A DNA stretch of 34,603 nucleotides from Micromonospora qiuiae. Lineage in GTDB: Bacteria > Actinomycetota > Actinomycetes > Mycobacteriales > Micromonosporaceae. Below are positions 6,636 to 15,474 of this stretch, piece by piece. The notes under the pieces were generated by a model. The model was not told the origin of the DNA, ran no database searches, and worked only from the letters and a program-made list of their open reading frames with translations. The position numbers were made by a program, and so were the translations under genes. The stretch covers positions 1 through 34,603 of the forward strand of contig NZ_BOPC01000081.1 in the NCBI RefSeq assembly GCF_016863555.1, given 5' to 3'. The stretch's first letter is position 1; every line of letters starts with the position of its first letter.

Positions 6636-7655
6636 ATGAGGCACCGGATCAGAACGGCCGTCGCCCTCACCGTCGTCACCGGCCTGGCCCTGGCGGGCTG
6701 CGGCAGCAGCAGCGCGGCGGGCGAGACCACCACGCTGCACATCGTCGGGTTCGCGGTGCCCGAGGCGGCGAACAAGGCCATCGCGGCACAGTGGACCAAG
6801 ACCGAGGCGGGCAAGGGGGTCCGGTTCAAGACCTCCTACGGCGCCTCCGGGGACCAGAGCCGGGCGGTGGTGTCCGGCCTGAAGGCGGACTACGTGCACT
6901 TCTCGGTGACCAGCGACGTCACCCGCCTGGTCGACGCCGGCCTGGTCGAGGCGAGTTGGGACGACGGCCCGACCAAGGGCATCGTCTCCTCCTCGGTGGT
7001 GGTGCTCGCGGTGCGCGAGGGCAACCCGAAGAACATCCAGGGCTGGGACGACCTGATCAAGCCCGGCGTCGGCATCGTCACGCCGAACCCGGCCTCCTCG
7101 GGTGCCGCCCGGTGGAACGCCCTCGCCGCCTGGGGGCACGTCGCTGCCAACGGGGGGACCGACGTGCAGGCCGAGGAGTACCTCACCAAGCTCTTCGGCA
7201 ACGTGGTGTCGCTGCCCAACAGCGGTCGCGACGCCACCACGACCTTCCTCGACGGCACCGGTGACGTGCTGCTGGCGTACGAGAACGAGACGATCCTGGC
7301 CCGGCAGAACGGCGAGAAGCTGGACTGGGTGCTGCCCGCGACCACGGTGCTGATCGAGAACCCGGGCGCGATCCTCTCCAAGGCCGACCCGAAGGCGAAG
7401 GAGTGGCTGAACTTCGTGCTCGGCCCGCAGGGGCAGCGGCAGTTCGCGCTCACCGGCTTCCGGCCGGTCATCGACGGCGTCGACACCACCGGCGTCGAGG
7501 GCGCGGCCGACCCCGACAACCCGTTCCCCGCCCCGCAGAAGCTGTTGACCGTGGCGAAGGACTTCGGAAGCTGGTCCGCGCTGTCCAAGAAGTTCTTCGA
7601 CGAGAACGACGGCATCGTCACCAAGGTCATCGCGGCCTCCGGGAAGGCCAAATGA
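6636..7655 (+). CDS. Sulfate ABC transporter substrate-binding lipoprotein
   Basis: Extracytoplasmic binding protein that delivers sulfate (or thiosulfate) to the CysTWA permease. The N-terminus has a lipoprotein signal: basic start, hydrophobic core and the lipobox LALAGC. The body matches the Sbp/CysP family: SYGASGDQSRAVVSGLKADY, VTSDVTRLVD, and the anion-binding stretch TPNPASSGAARWN. I choose ATG 6636 (339 residues), because the upstream frame from 6516 has no signal-like sequence. GGAGG lies 12 bases before this ATG. The stop overlaps the next start as ATGA, so the operon is tightly coupled. Confidence 0.9.
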   Translation: MRHRIRTAVALTVVTGLALAGCGSSSAAGETTTLHIVGFAVPEAANKAIAAQWTKTEAGKGVRFKTSYGASGDQSRAVVSGLKADYVHFSVTSDVTRLVDAGLVEASWDDGPTKGIVSSSVVVLAVREGNPKNIQGWDDLIKPGVGIVTPNPASSGAARWNALAAWGHVAANGGTDVQAEEYLTKLFGNVVSLPNSGRDATTTFLDGTGDVLLAYENETILARQNGEKLDWVLPATTVLIENPGAILSKADPKAKEWLNFVLGPQGQRQFALTGFRPVIDGVDTTGVEGAADPDNPFPAPQKLLTVAKDFGSWSALSKKFFDENDGIVTKVIAASGKAK

Positions 7656-8500
7656 CCTCGGCGGCCCTCGCCCCGAGCCGGTCGCCGCGCAACCGCCGGT
7701 CGGCCCGGGGCGGCCTGCCGCTGACCCGGGTCTCCGGGCTCGGCCTCGGCGTGGCGATGGTGTGGTTCAGCCTGCTGGTGCTGATTCCGCTGGCCGCCGT
7801 GGCGGTGACCGCGGCCCAGGGCGGATGGGGCGGATTCTGGCGGACGGTGACCAACGAGCAGACCGCCGCCACCCTCCGGCTGACCGTGGGCACCGCGCTG
7901 CTCGTCACGCTGGTCAACATCGTGATGGGCACCCTGATCGCCTGGGTGCTGGTGCGGGACCGCTTCATCGGCAAGCGCGCGCTGGAGGTCCTCATCGACG
8001 TCCCGTTCGCGCTGCCGACGATCGTCGCCGGCCTGGTGCTGCTGTCGCTGTACGGGCCGGACAGCCCGCTGGGTGTCAACATCGCCAACACCCGGACCGC
8101 GGTCTTCCTCGCCTTCCTCTTCGTCACCTTGCCGTTCATCGTGCGAACCGTGCAGCCGGTGCTCGCCGAACTCGAACCGGAGAGCGAGGAGGCGGCGGCG
8201 TCACTGGGCGCGAGCCGGTTCACCACCTTCCGGCGGATCATCCTGCCGAGCCTCACCCCGGCCATCGCGGCGGGCGCCGCGCTCTCCTTCGCCCGGGCGG
8301 TCGGCGAGTACGGCTCGCTGATCCTGCTCTCCGGCAACCTGCCGATGCGTACCGAGGTGGCCTCGGTACGCATCCTCAGCAGCATCGAGAACGACAACCC
8401 GGACAGCGCCGCCGCCGTCGCGGTGGTGCTGCTGGCCGTCTCGTTGGCCGTCATCGTCGCTCTCGACGTCATCGCGCGAAGGGTGATCCGCCGTGGCTGA
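7652..8500 (+). CDS. cysT: Sulfate ABC transporter permease CysT
   Basis: Inner-membrane permease of the sulfate importer, 282 residues with about six membrane helices. The cytoplasmic EAA loop that docks on the ATPase reads EEAAASLGASRFTTFRRIIL. The stretch FALPTIVAGLVLLSLYG and the ending helix are typical of CysT/CysU. It starts with ATG 7652 inside the stop of the binding protein gene and ends by overlapping cysW by eight bases. Residues 1-25 are a basic cytoplasmic extension, slightly long for the family. Confidence 0.9.
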   Translation: MTSAALAPSRSPRNRRSARGGLPLTRVSGLGLGVAMVWFSLLVLIPLAAVAVTAAQGGWGGFWRTVTNEQTAATLRLTVGTALLVTLVNIVMGTLIAWVLVRDRFIGKRALEVLIDVPFALPTIVAGLVLLSLYGPDSPLGVNIANTRTAVFLAFLFVTLPFIVRTVQPVLAELEPESEEAAASLGASRFTTFRRIILPSLTPAIAAGAALSFARAVGEYGSLILLSGNLPMRTEVASVRILSSIENDNPDSAAAVAVVLLAVSLAVIVALDVIARRVIRRG

Positions 8501-9305
8501 CCACTCCACATTCGCCCGCCGCCAGGTTCTGCGGTTCGTCGTGGCGGCGTACCTGTTCTTCCTGGTGGCCTGGCCGGTGTACCTGGTCGGACGCAACGCC
8601 TTCGCCGGCGGCCTCGGCAACCTCGACGACATCCTGACCGACCCCGACGTGACCCACGCGCTGCGGCTGACCGTGGTCGTCGCGGTGATCGCCGTGCTGA
8701 TCAACACCGTGTTCGGCGTCGGCATCTCGATCATGCTGGTCCGCTACGACTTCCCCGGCAAGCGGGCGCTCAACGCCCTGCTCGACATGCCGCTGTCGGT
8801 CTCGCCGATCGTCGTCGGCCTTGCGCTGGTCCTGGTCTACGGCGGCCGGCACGGCTGGTTCGGCCCGGCGCTGGAATCCGCCGGCCTACAGATCATCTTC
8901 GCGGTGCCGGGCATCGTCCTGGCCACCGTGTTCGTGGCGTTGCCGCTGGTCATCCGGGAGGTCGTGCCGGTCCTGGAGGAGGTCGGCGACGAACAGGAAC
9001 AGGCCGCCCGCAGCCTCGGTGCCGACGCGGTGCAGACCTTCCGCCGGATCACCCTGCCTGCGATCAGGTGGGGTGTGATCTACGGAGTCGTACTCAGCCT
9101 GGCCCGATCGCTGGGCGAGTTCGGCGCGGTCAAGGTCGTCTCCGGCAACGTGCTCGGCGAGACCCGTACGGCCACCCTCGTGGTCGAGGAGAAGTACCTG
9201 AACTTCGACAAGGGCGGGGCGTACGCCACCGCGTTCCTCCTCGCCCTCGTCGCCGTCGCCTGCGTCATCGTCGTATCCGCCCTCCGGCCGAAGGAAGACC
9301 GTTGA
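8493..9305 (+). CDS. cysW: Sulfate ABC transporter permease CysW
   Basis: Second permease subunit, 270 residues and about six helices. The EAA loop is EQAARSLGADAVQTFRRITL. DMPLSVSPIVVGLALVLVYG is the conserved CysW segment, and LGEFGAVKVVSGN and TRTATLVVEEKY are typical of CysW rather than CysT. It starts at GTG 8493 and overlaps cysT by eight bases; its stop overlaps the TTG of the next gene, so all four subunits are made from one mRNA. Confidence 0.9.
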   Translation: MADHSTFARRQVLRFVVAAYLFFLVAWPVYLVGRNAFAGGLGNLDDILTDPDVTHALRLTVVVAVIAVLINTVFGVGISIMLVRYDFPGKRALNALLDMPLSVSPIVVGLALVLVYGGRHGWFGPALESAGLQIIFAVPGIVLATVFVALPLVIREVVPVLEEVGDEQEQAARSLGADAVQTFRRITLPAIRWGVIYGVVLSLARSLGEFGAVKVVSGNVLGETRTATLVVEEKYLNFDKGGAYATAFLLALVAVACVIVVSALRPKEDR

Positions 9306-10306
9306 GTATCGAGATCGTCAACGTCGGCAAGCGTTTCGGCGACTTCGTCGCGCTGGACGACGTGTCGGTGAGCATTCCGTCCGGACGGCTCACCGCGCTG
9401 CTCGGCCCCTCCGGCGGCGGCAAGTCCACGCTGTTGCGCATCATCGCCGGGCTGGAACGCGCCGACACCGGAACGGTACGGATCGAGGGCGTGGACGCCA
9501 CCGGACTGCCGCCGCAGAAGCGCAATGTCGGCTTCGTGTTCCAGCACTACGCGGCGTTCAAACACCTGACGGTACGCCGCAACGTGGCCTTCGGGCTGGA
9601 GATCCGTAAGCGGCCCAGGGACGAGATCCGACGTCGCGTCGACGAACTGCTCGCGCTGGTCCACCTGGAACAGTTCGCCGACCGGCTGCCGGCGCAGCTC
9701 TCCGGCGGGCAGCGTCAGCGGATGGCGCTGGCCCGGGCGCTGGCCGTCGAACCGACCGTGCTGCTGCTCGACGAGCCGTTCGGCGCCCTGGACGCCAAGG
9801 TCCGCAAGGAACTGCGGGACTGGCTGCGCCGGCTGCACGACGAGGTGCACGTCACCACTGTCTTCGTCACCCACGACCAGGAGGAGGCGCTGGAGGTGGC
9901 CGACGAGATCGTGGTGATCAACGACGGGCGGGTGGAGCAGATCGGCTCGCCGGACGAGTTGTACGACAGGCCGGCCAACGAGTTCGTCATGCGCTTCCTC
10001 GGCCCGGTCACCCGGCTCGGTGACCAACTGGTACGCCCGCACGATCTGCAACTGTCCATCTCGGACGCCGACGGTGTGGTCGGCCGGGTGACCCGGGTGA
10101 CCCGGATCGGCTTCGAGACCCGGGTGGAGGTCACCACGGCCGGCGGCCAGCCGGTGACCGTGACCCTCACCCGCAACGAGTTCCAGGCCCTGAACATCCA
10201 GCTCGACTCCGAGATTCGGATCCGGCTCGCCCCCGGCAGCCCCACCACCACGACCACCGCCACCCAACCTTGCGCCGAAACCTCCACTCTCATCCCCACC
10301 CACTAG
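9302..10306 (+). CDS. cysA: Sulfate ABC transporter ATP-binding protein CysA
   Basis: Cytoplasmic ATPase of the sulfate importer, 334 residues. The Walker A motif GPSGGGKST is at 35-43, the Q-loop at FVFQHYAAFKHL, the signature at LSGGQRQRMALARAL, Walker B at LLLLDEPFGALDAK and the H-loop at VFVTHD. After residue 230 a TOBE-like segment (VRPHDLQLSI...) follows, as in CysA. The last 25 residues are Thr/Pro-rich and not conserved. The start is TTG 9302, overlapping the cysW stop (TTGA), which is supported by the reading MSIEIVNVGKRFG. Confidence 0.9.
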   Translation: MSIEIVNVGKRFGDFVALDDVSVSIPSGRLTALLGPSGGGKSTLLRIIAGLERADTGTVRIEGVDATGLPPQKRNVGFVFQHYAAFKHLTVRRNVAFGLEIRKRPRDEIRRRVDELLALVHLEQFADRLPAQLSGGQRQRMALARALAVEPTVLLLDEPFGALDAKVRKELRDWLRRLHDEVHVTTVFVTHDQEEALEVADEIVVINDGRVEQIGSPDELYDRPANEFVMRFLGPVTRLGDQLVRPHDLQLSISDADGVVGRVTRVTRIGFETRVEVTTAGGQPVTVTLTRNEFQALNIQLDSEIRIRLAPGSPTTTTTATQPCAETSTLIPTH

Positions 10307-10774
10307 CCTGCCAACCCGTGCGGCATCTGCGGCGGCGGCGGGCGAAACGACCGAGTGACGGCCTGGAGCCGAAAGCGGAGCGGCGCAGGAGGTGAGGTCC
10401 GCCGCAGCTCGTGTTGGTCTGGGCCGGCTCTTCTATGGGTGGGCACATGCGAGGGTCGACCCTGTCGAGCTGATGGCGCGAACGAATCACCACACTCCGA
10501 CGCTCGCTCCGCACACCATCCCGAAGGCGGGGGAAGGGGGAGGCGCGGGTGTGGGCGGGCCGCGGTGATTGGGGAGCCCGCGTCCGTGTGGAGCCGCCGT
10601 GATGGCACAAACGGTTCAGCTCGACAGGGACTCGCACCGGAAGCATCAGGCAGCCAGGGTCCGCCGGCATCGGGACCCGATGACATCCCTCCTGCCTCGA
10701 TGACGACGGTGCGGGCCGCGTGCCGTCACGGGCGCGCGGCCTGCGCGTCGCCCGGTGGACCGTGCGCCAGCGGC
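10307..10774. other. Intergenic region without a recognisable gene
   Basis: 468 bases between the convergent cysA and fructokinase genes. Frames stay open only because of the high GC. The region holds a copy of the dispersed motif GGTTCAGCTCGACAGG at 10613-10628. I see no clear terminator or RNA gene. Confidence 0.5.
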
Positions 10775-11788
10775 TCAAGCCGGCAGGTCGTGCCGGTACG
10801 GCGGGTCGGCGCCGGCGCGGGTGCAGGTGACGGCGGCGACCTCGACCGCGTACCGCAGTGCGGCGGCGATGTCCTCGTCGGACCAGCCGGCCGGGGGGTG
10901 GTGTTCGTCGGGCCGGCTGGCCGCGGGCCGGTCGTCGTCGGGCCGGTCAACCGGGGATCGGGACAATCTGGCGAGCAGCCCGGCGGTGAACGCGTCACCG
11001 GCCCCGATGGTGTCCACGACGTCGACGACCGGCGCAGGCTGTCGGAACCCGCGCGTCCCGGAGACGGCGAGCGCGCCCTCGGCACCCAGCGTCACGACGG
11101 CGAGCAGGACGCCGAGATCCTGCCAGTGCCGCAGCACGTCCTCGGCGGAGCGACCCGGGTAGAGCCAGGCGATGTCCTCCTCGCTGGCTTTGACGACGTG
11201 TGCCAGGGCCACCAGGCCGTCGACCCGGGCGCGGGCCTCGGCGGGGGTGCCGACCAGACCGGGCCGGATGTTCGGGTCGAGGCTGACCAGCGCGCCCCGG
11301 TCACGCGCGGTGCGCAGGGCGGCGGCCAGCCGGTTGGCACCGGGGGAGCGGAACACCGCCAGCGACCCGGTGTGCAGGATGCCTCGGCCGGTGAGCGCCG
11401 GGGCCAGCTCGTCGGCGCGCCATTGCCAGTCGGCGGTGCCGTCGACGTAGAAGTCGTACGCGGCCACGCCGTCACCGCTCAGCGAGGCGATCGCCAGGGT
11501 TGCCGGGTCGTCGGTGTCGACGGCGTGGCGCAGGTCGACCCCGTTGCTCTCGGCGTGTGCCCGCAGCCGCCGGCCGAACCGGGTGGTCGAGAAGCGGGCG
11601 AGCAACGCCGTCGGCACGCCGAGGCGGGCCAGCCCGACGGCGACGTTGAGTGGGCTGCCCCCCGGGTGCGCGGTGAACCGGCCGTCCGGCTCCTGCACGA
11701 GGTCGACGACCGCCTCACCGAGCACCGTGACCGCCGCGTCGCCGGGCGGGCCAGGCACCAGCGCGTCCGCCGTCGGCACCTCAGCCAT
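10775..11788 (-). CDS. PfkB-family carbohydrate kinase, probable fructokinase
   Basis: Cytoplasmic sugar kinase that probably makes fructose 6-phosphate from the fructose freed by the neighbouring hydrolase. Early motifs are LGEAVVDL and GGSPLNVAVGLARLG (the PfkB sugar-binding Gly-Gly region). The catalytic motif is DTIGAGDAFTAGLL, with the general base Asp in GAGD. The length of 337 is about 20 more than usual because a Pro/Asp/Arg-rich insert (roughly DRPDDDRPAASRPDEHHPP) follows the catalytic helix. The ATG at 11788 overlaps the hydrolase end by eight bases, so the two are coupled. It could also act on another ketose. Confidence 0.8.
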   Translation of the reverse strand: MAEVPTADALVPGPPGDAAVTVLGEAVVDLVQEPDGRFTAHPGGSPLNVAVGLARLGVPTALLARFSTTRFGRRLRAHAESNGVDLRHAVDTDDPATLAIASLSGDGVAAYDFYVDGTADWQWRADELAPALTGRGILHTGSLAVFRSPGANRLAAALRTARDRGALVSLDPNIRPGLVGTPAEARARVDGLVALAHVVKASEEDIAWLYPGRSAEDVLRHWQDLGVLLAVVTLGAEGALAVSGTRGFRQPAPVVDVVDTIGAGDAFTAGLLARLSRSPVDRPDDDRPAASRPDEHHPPAGWSDEDIAAALRYAVEVAAVTCTRAGADPPYRHDLPA

Positions 11789-12731
11789 TGGTCGGCGCGG
11801 AAGCCGCCACCTGGGTGACCAGACCGGTGGCGCGGTCGTAGCGGACCGGGATCGGATCGCTGATTTCGCCGACGAACTGACCGTCGACGTGGTCGATGAA
11901 GCCGATCAGGGACCAGCCGTCGCCGTCGGGGACCAGCCGCGGCGCGTACAGGTGCGGCTGGTCGATCGGCTGGGCGGCTGCCACGTCCCACGGGCCCTGG
12001 ACCGTCGGTGCGGATACCGCCCAGAGTTGGTGCTCGGACCCTCGATCGGCGGCAACGGCGTTGGTGCAGAACAGCAGCAGCGGCTGCCCGTCGACGACGG
12101 CGACCTGGGGCACCTCGAGGTGACCGAAGCCGGCCGGCGCGGACAGCGGCGGCTGGACGGTCCAGTTCAGCAGGTCCGGGGAGGTCGCGTGGCCGATCAC
12201 GCCCCGCCCGTCGGCCGGCCCGTGGTTGGCGCGGGCGGTGATGAGCATGTGCCACCCGTTGCCGTCGGGATCGGGGAAGACCCAGGGGTCGCGCCAGGCC
12301 TGCTCGTACCACATCTCGCGGTCGAGCAGTTCGTACCAGGTCGGGTCGGCCTCCACGATCAGACCGTTCCCGTGCCGCTGCCACGTGATCAGGTCGTCGG
12401 AGACGGCCAACCCGATGCGCTGGACCAGCCCGTCCTCGGCCCGGCCGACGCCGGTGTAGAAGAGGTACCACCGCCCGTCCGGGCCGCGCACCGTGCAGCC
12501 GGTCCAGGTGGCCAGGTCGTCCCAGCCGGTGTCGGCGGCTACCAGCGCGTCGGCGACGAGACGCCAGGAGCGCAGGTCGGTGGAGACGGCGTGGCCGATC
12601 GAGGCGCGTCGGTGACGGCGGTGCGGGTCGAGCAGGGCCCGGGAGGCGCGCAGGAAGAATGCGTGCCACTGGTTGGCGTCGTCCTGGGCGTACCAGCTGT
12701 CCCACACCCAGTGGTCGGGCAGACGTAGCAT
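11781..12731 (-). CDS. GH32-like five-bladed beta-propeller hydrolase (intracellular beta-fructosidase)
   Basis: Probably cuts sucrose or short fructans in the cytoplasm. The 316 residues have no signal peptide and fill one propeller without the usual GH32 beta-sandwich. The catalytic set of the GH32/43/68 clan can be placed: nucleophile Asp11 in WVWDSWY, Arg147-Asp148-Pro149 (the RDP stabiliser, in WRDPWVF) and acid/base Glu206 in HLEVPQ. GH43 activity on an arabinoside cannot be ruled out, but the fructokinase partner favours fructosides. The ATG at 12731 lies 17 bases after a LacI-type operator. There is no strong ribosome site. Confidence 0.7.
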   Translation of the reverse strand: MLRLPDHWVWDSWYAQDDANQWHAFFLRASRALLDPHRRHRRASIGHAVSTDLRSWRLVADALVAADTGWDDLATWTGCTVRGPDGRWYLFYTGVGRAEDGLVQRIGLAVSDDLITWQRHGNGLIVEADPTWYELLDREMWYEQAWRDPWVFPDPDGNGWHMLITARANHGPADGRGVIGHATSPDLLNWTVQPPLSAPAGFGHLEVPQVAVVDGQPLLLFCTNAVAADRGSEHQLWAVSAPTVQGPWDVAAAQPIDQPHLYAPRLVPDGDGWSLIGFIDHVDGQFVGEISDPIPVRYDRATGLVTQVAASAPTNG

Positions 12732-12747
12732 GGCGGGGAAGGTATCA

Positions 12748-12761
12748 CTAAATCGGTTTAG
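12748..12761. promoter_or_regulatory. LacI-type operator before the fructosidase-kinase operon
   Basis: CTAAATCGGTTTAG is a near-perfect palindrome (arms CTAAA/TTTAG, centre CG). It closely matches the site at 14033-14048. It overlaps the TAA stop codon of the lacI gene (12758-12760) and lies 17 bp ahead of the hydrolase ATG. Confidence 0.7.
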
Positions 12762-13852
12762 CGCGCGACCTCGGAAGTCACATCAGCTGCCGGAGGGCCC
12801 TCACCCGGCGGGCGCGGCGACGGAACGGTGCTGGCGGGCGCGGCGACGGAACGGCGCCGGCGCAGCGGCATGGGTACCAGCGACGGGCCCTCACCGCCGC
12901 CGTCGAGCAGGAGCTCCACGGCCTTGCGCCCCATCTCCTCATGGGGCAGCGCGGCGGTGGTGAGCCCGGGGCGCAGCCAGGAGGCGATCGGGTCGTCGTC
13001 GAAGGAGATCACCGAGATGTCGTCCGGGATGCTCAGGCCGACCTCGCCGAGCGCCTGGTACGCACCGAAGGCCAGCCGGTCGTTCATGCAGATGATCGCG
13101 CTGGGTGCCTCCGGCCGGCTCAGCAGCGTACGCGTCGCGGTGTAGCCGTGCTCCGGCAGCCACTCGGGGCAGAAGACCTCGGTCAGCAGCCGGACGCCGG
13201 CGGCGGCGAGGGTCTCCCGGATGCCGTGCAGCCGCGCCTCGGCCGCGAGGGAGATCTCGGGGTCGCGTTCCTTCTGCCGGTTGCGCCCGATCAGGGCGAT
13301 GCGGTCCCGGTGGCCCTGGGCGAGCAGTGTCTCGGCGACCGTCGCACCGGCCCCCTGGTCGTCGGGGAGCACCCAGGGTAACTGCGTCGAGCTGGTGGCG
13401 TTGAGCAGCACCACCGCGCCACCGAGGATCGCCGGCGGCACCGCCAGCCGCCGGGTCGCCATGGCCGCGTAGATGACGCCGTCGACCTGGCGGTCGAGGA
13501 TCGCCTCGATCGCGTACTGCTCGAACGCCGCGTCGCCCTGGGTCTCGGTGATGAGCAGGACGTGGTCGCGCTCACGAGCGGCATCCAGGGCGCCACGGAT
13601 GAGGCCACCGGCGAACCGGGTGGTGGCGACGATGTCGGAGACGAACGCGATGGTGGCCGTCTTGCGGGTCCGCAGGCTGCGCGCGGCGATGTTGGGCCGG
13701 TAGCCGAGTTCCTCCGCCGCCGCGAACACGCGCTGGTGCGCCTCCGCGGACAGTCGGGTGCCCTCCCGCCCGTTGAGCACCATGGATGCGGCGGTCTTGG
13801 ACAGCCCTGCCCGTCTGGCGACGTCGGCCAGGGTTGCTCGGTCGCGGCCCAT
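12758..13852 (-). CDS. LacI-family repressor of the fructoside cassette
   Basis: A 364-residue LacI regulator. The helix-turn-helix TLADVARRAGLSKTAASMVL spans residues 7-26 and is followed by a hinge (YRPNIAARSLRTRKT). A periplasmic-binding-protein-like effector domain follows (IAFVSDIVATTRFAGGLI, VISFDDDPIASWLRPGLTT). The last 30 residues are Pro-rich and variable. The ATG at 13852 follows GGAGGA. The two matched operators flank the gene, one before the hydrolase-kinase operon and one at the importer promoter, so it is very probably their local repressor, released by a fructoside or its breakdown product. Confidence 0.85.
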   Translation of the reverse strand: MGRDRATLADVARRAGLSKTAASMVLNGREGTRLSAEAHQRVFAAAEELGYRPNIAARSLRTRKTATIAFVSDIVATTRFAGGLIRGALDAARERDHVLLITETQGDAAFEQYAIEAILDRQVDGVIYAAMATRRLAVPPAILGGAVVLLNATSSTQLPWVLPDDQGAGATVAETLLAQGHRDRIALIGRNRQKERDPEISLAAEARLHGIRETLAAAGVRLLTEVFCPEWLPEHGYTATRTLLSRPEAPSAIICMNDRLAFGAYQALGEVGLSIPDDISVISFDDDPIASWLRPGLTTAALPHEEMGRKAVELLLDGGGEGPSLVPMPLRRRRSVAAPASTVPSPRPPGEGPPAADVTSEVAR

Positions 13853-14001
13853 GAATCCTCCGATCGCGGCGAGTCCGTTCGGTGCCGCAGTTGCTCCCCA
13901 TCATGATGCGTCGTGCCGAGTGGTTGGTCACCGGTGGGAGCATCGGAGCCAGCGCGTCCGTTTCGTGAACTGACCGTGTCCGGACTGTGGCCAACTCGTC
14001 C

Positions 14002-14048
14002 TTGACAGTTGCCAGCATCGCGCGCATGCTCTGCTAAATCAGTTTAGC
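14002..14048 (+). promoter_or_regulatory. Importer promoter with LacI-type operator at the start site
   Basis: TTGACA at 14002-14007, a 17-base spacer and CATGCT at 14025-14030 form a promoter. Immediately downstream GCTAAATCAGTTTAGC (14033-14048) covers the expected transcription start. Its arms GCTAAA/TTTAGC match the site at 12748-12761, so a bound repressor would block initiation. Confidence 0.7.
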
Positions 14049-14112
14049 GACGGGGTTTCGCCCACTGGGAGCGTCGCCCGACCCGCCTGCGGACGAGTCA
14101 AGGAGCATAGAG

Positions 14113-15474
14113 GTGTCGGAGTTCTCGACCAGATTCACCCGCCGCCGGCTGGCACTGCTGGTGCCGTTGCTGGCGGCCGGCCTGACCATCAGCGCGTGTA
14201 GCGCGCCCGGCTCCGAGCAGCCTAAGTCGGAGGACTCCGACGCCAAGGTCAGCACGGAGCTGGGGACCGATCCGATCACCCTGGAAATGTACGCCGAGAC
14301 CGGCTTCCCGTTGGCCAAGGCGCTCGCCGACGAGTTCACCAAGCAGCACCCGCACGTCAAGTTCAACATCCGCGAGGACCAGTTCACCGTCATCGTGGAG
14401 AACGCCCCGCGTGTGCTCGCCTCGGACAACGCGCCCGACATCATCCGGCTGCCCACCATGGTCGACCTGGTCAAGGACGGGCTGCTGAAGAACATGGACC
14501 CGTACTTCGACGCGTACGGCTGGGACAAGTTCCCCGCCTCCCAGCTGGTGCAGCTGCGGCTCACCGACGGCGGCGCGGAGCGCGGCAGCGGTTCGCTGTA
14601 CGGCATGGGGCTGGGCTACAGCGTCACCGGCGTCTTCTACAACAAGAAGCAGGCCGAGCAGATCGGCATGACCCAGCCGCCGGCCACCATCGCCGAGTTC
14701 GAGGAGCTGCTGGCCAAGGCCAAGGCGGCCAACCTGCAGCCGATCATGCAGTTCAACAAGAACACCGCCGGCATCAACTTCCCGCACCAGGCGCTGCAGA
14801 ACCAGTTCGGCGACCCGGCCCAGATCGCGGACTGGATCTTCCAGAAGAAGGGTGCCACCTTCGACACCCCGGCTGCGCTCAAGGCCACCCAGACCATCCA
14901 GAAGTGGGCACAGGCCGGCTACTTCCCGAAGGACGCCAACGCCATCGACTACACCGCGATGATGGGCGAGTTCATGAAGGGCAACGGCGTCTTCATGTTC
15001 AACGGCGACTGGGAGTCGGGGAACCTGGACAAGAACATGGCCGGCGAGGTCGGGTTCTTCCTCTTCCCGGGTGAGACCGCCGACGCGAAGAACGTGGCGA
15101 TGTCCGCGCCGAACACCTTCGGCGTGGGCGCGCGGGCGAAGAACGCCGACGCCGCGGCGTACTTCCTCAACTGGGCGCACACCAACGAGAAGGCCCGGGA
15201 GATCTCGGTGACGATCGGCGGCTCGCACCCGGGTGGCCCGAGCGACCTGTCCCTGCCGGCGGTGACCGAGGGGACCGTGCTGGCCGAGACCCTCAAGGCG
15301 TCGCAGCAGCTCGGTGCCGACAACGGCGCGGTCGACTTCACCGCGAACGCGACCGGCGGCATCTTCGCCTCGGCCATCACCCCGGAGATGCAGAAGCTGA
15401 TCGCCGGCCAGCAGACCCCTGAGGGTTATGTGAAGGCGGTCCAGGCCGAGTACGAGAAGGAACTTTCTCGATGA
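14113..15474 (+). CDS. Sugar ABC transporter substrate-binding lipoprotein (CUT1 type)
   Basis: Extracellular binding protein of family 1 for the importer encoded downstream. The N-terminus is basic (TRFTRRRLALL) with a lipobox ISAC. Typical CUT1 features are DEFTKQHPHVKFNI near the N-terminus, DIIRLPTMVDLVKDG, and GDWESGNL in the second lobe. It has 453 residues. The GTG at 14113 follows AGGAG by seven bases. The ligand is not visible from sequence; context (GH32-like hydrolase, fructokinase) suggests sucrose or fructo-oligosaccharides. The stop overlaps the next start (ATGA). Confidence 0.85.
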   Translation: MSEFSTRFTRRRLALLVPLLAAGLTISACSAPGSEQPKSEDSDAKVSTELGTDPITLEMYAETGFPLAKALADEFTKQHPHVKFNIREDQFTVIVENAPRVLASDNAPDIIRLPTMVDLVKDGLLKNMDPYFDAYGWDKFPASQLVQLRLTDGGAERGSGSLYGMGLGYSVTGVFYNKKQAEQIGMTQPPATIAEFEELLAKAKAANLQPIMQFNKNTAGINFPHQALQNQFGDPAQIADWIFQKKGATFDTPAALKATQTIQKWAQAGYFPKDANAIDYTAMMGEFMKGNGVFMFNGDWESGNLDKNMAGEVGFFLFPGETADAKNVAMSAPNTFGVGARAKNADAAAYFLNWAHTNEKAREISVTIGGSHPGGPSDLSLPAVTEGTVLAETLKASQQLGADNGAVDFTANATGGIFASAITPEMQKLIAGQQTPEGYVKAVQAEYEKELSR

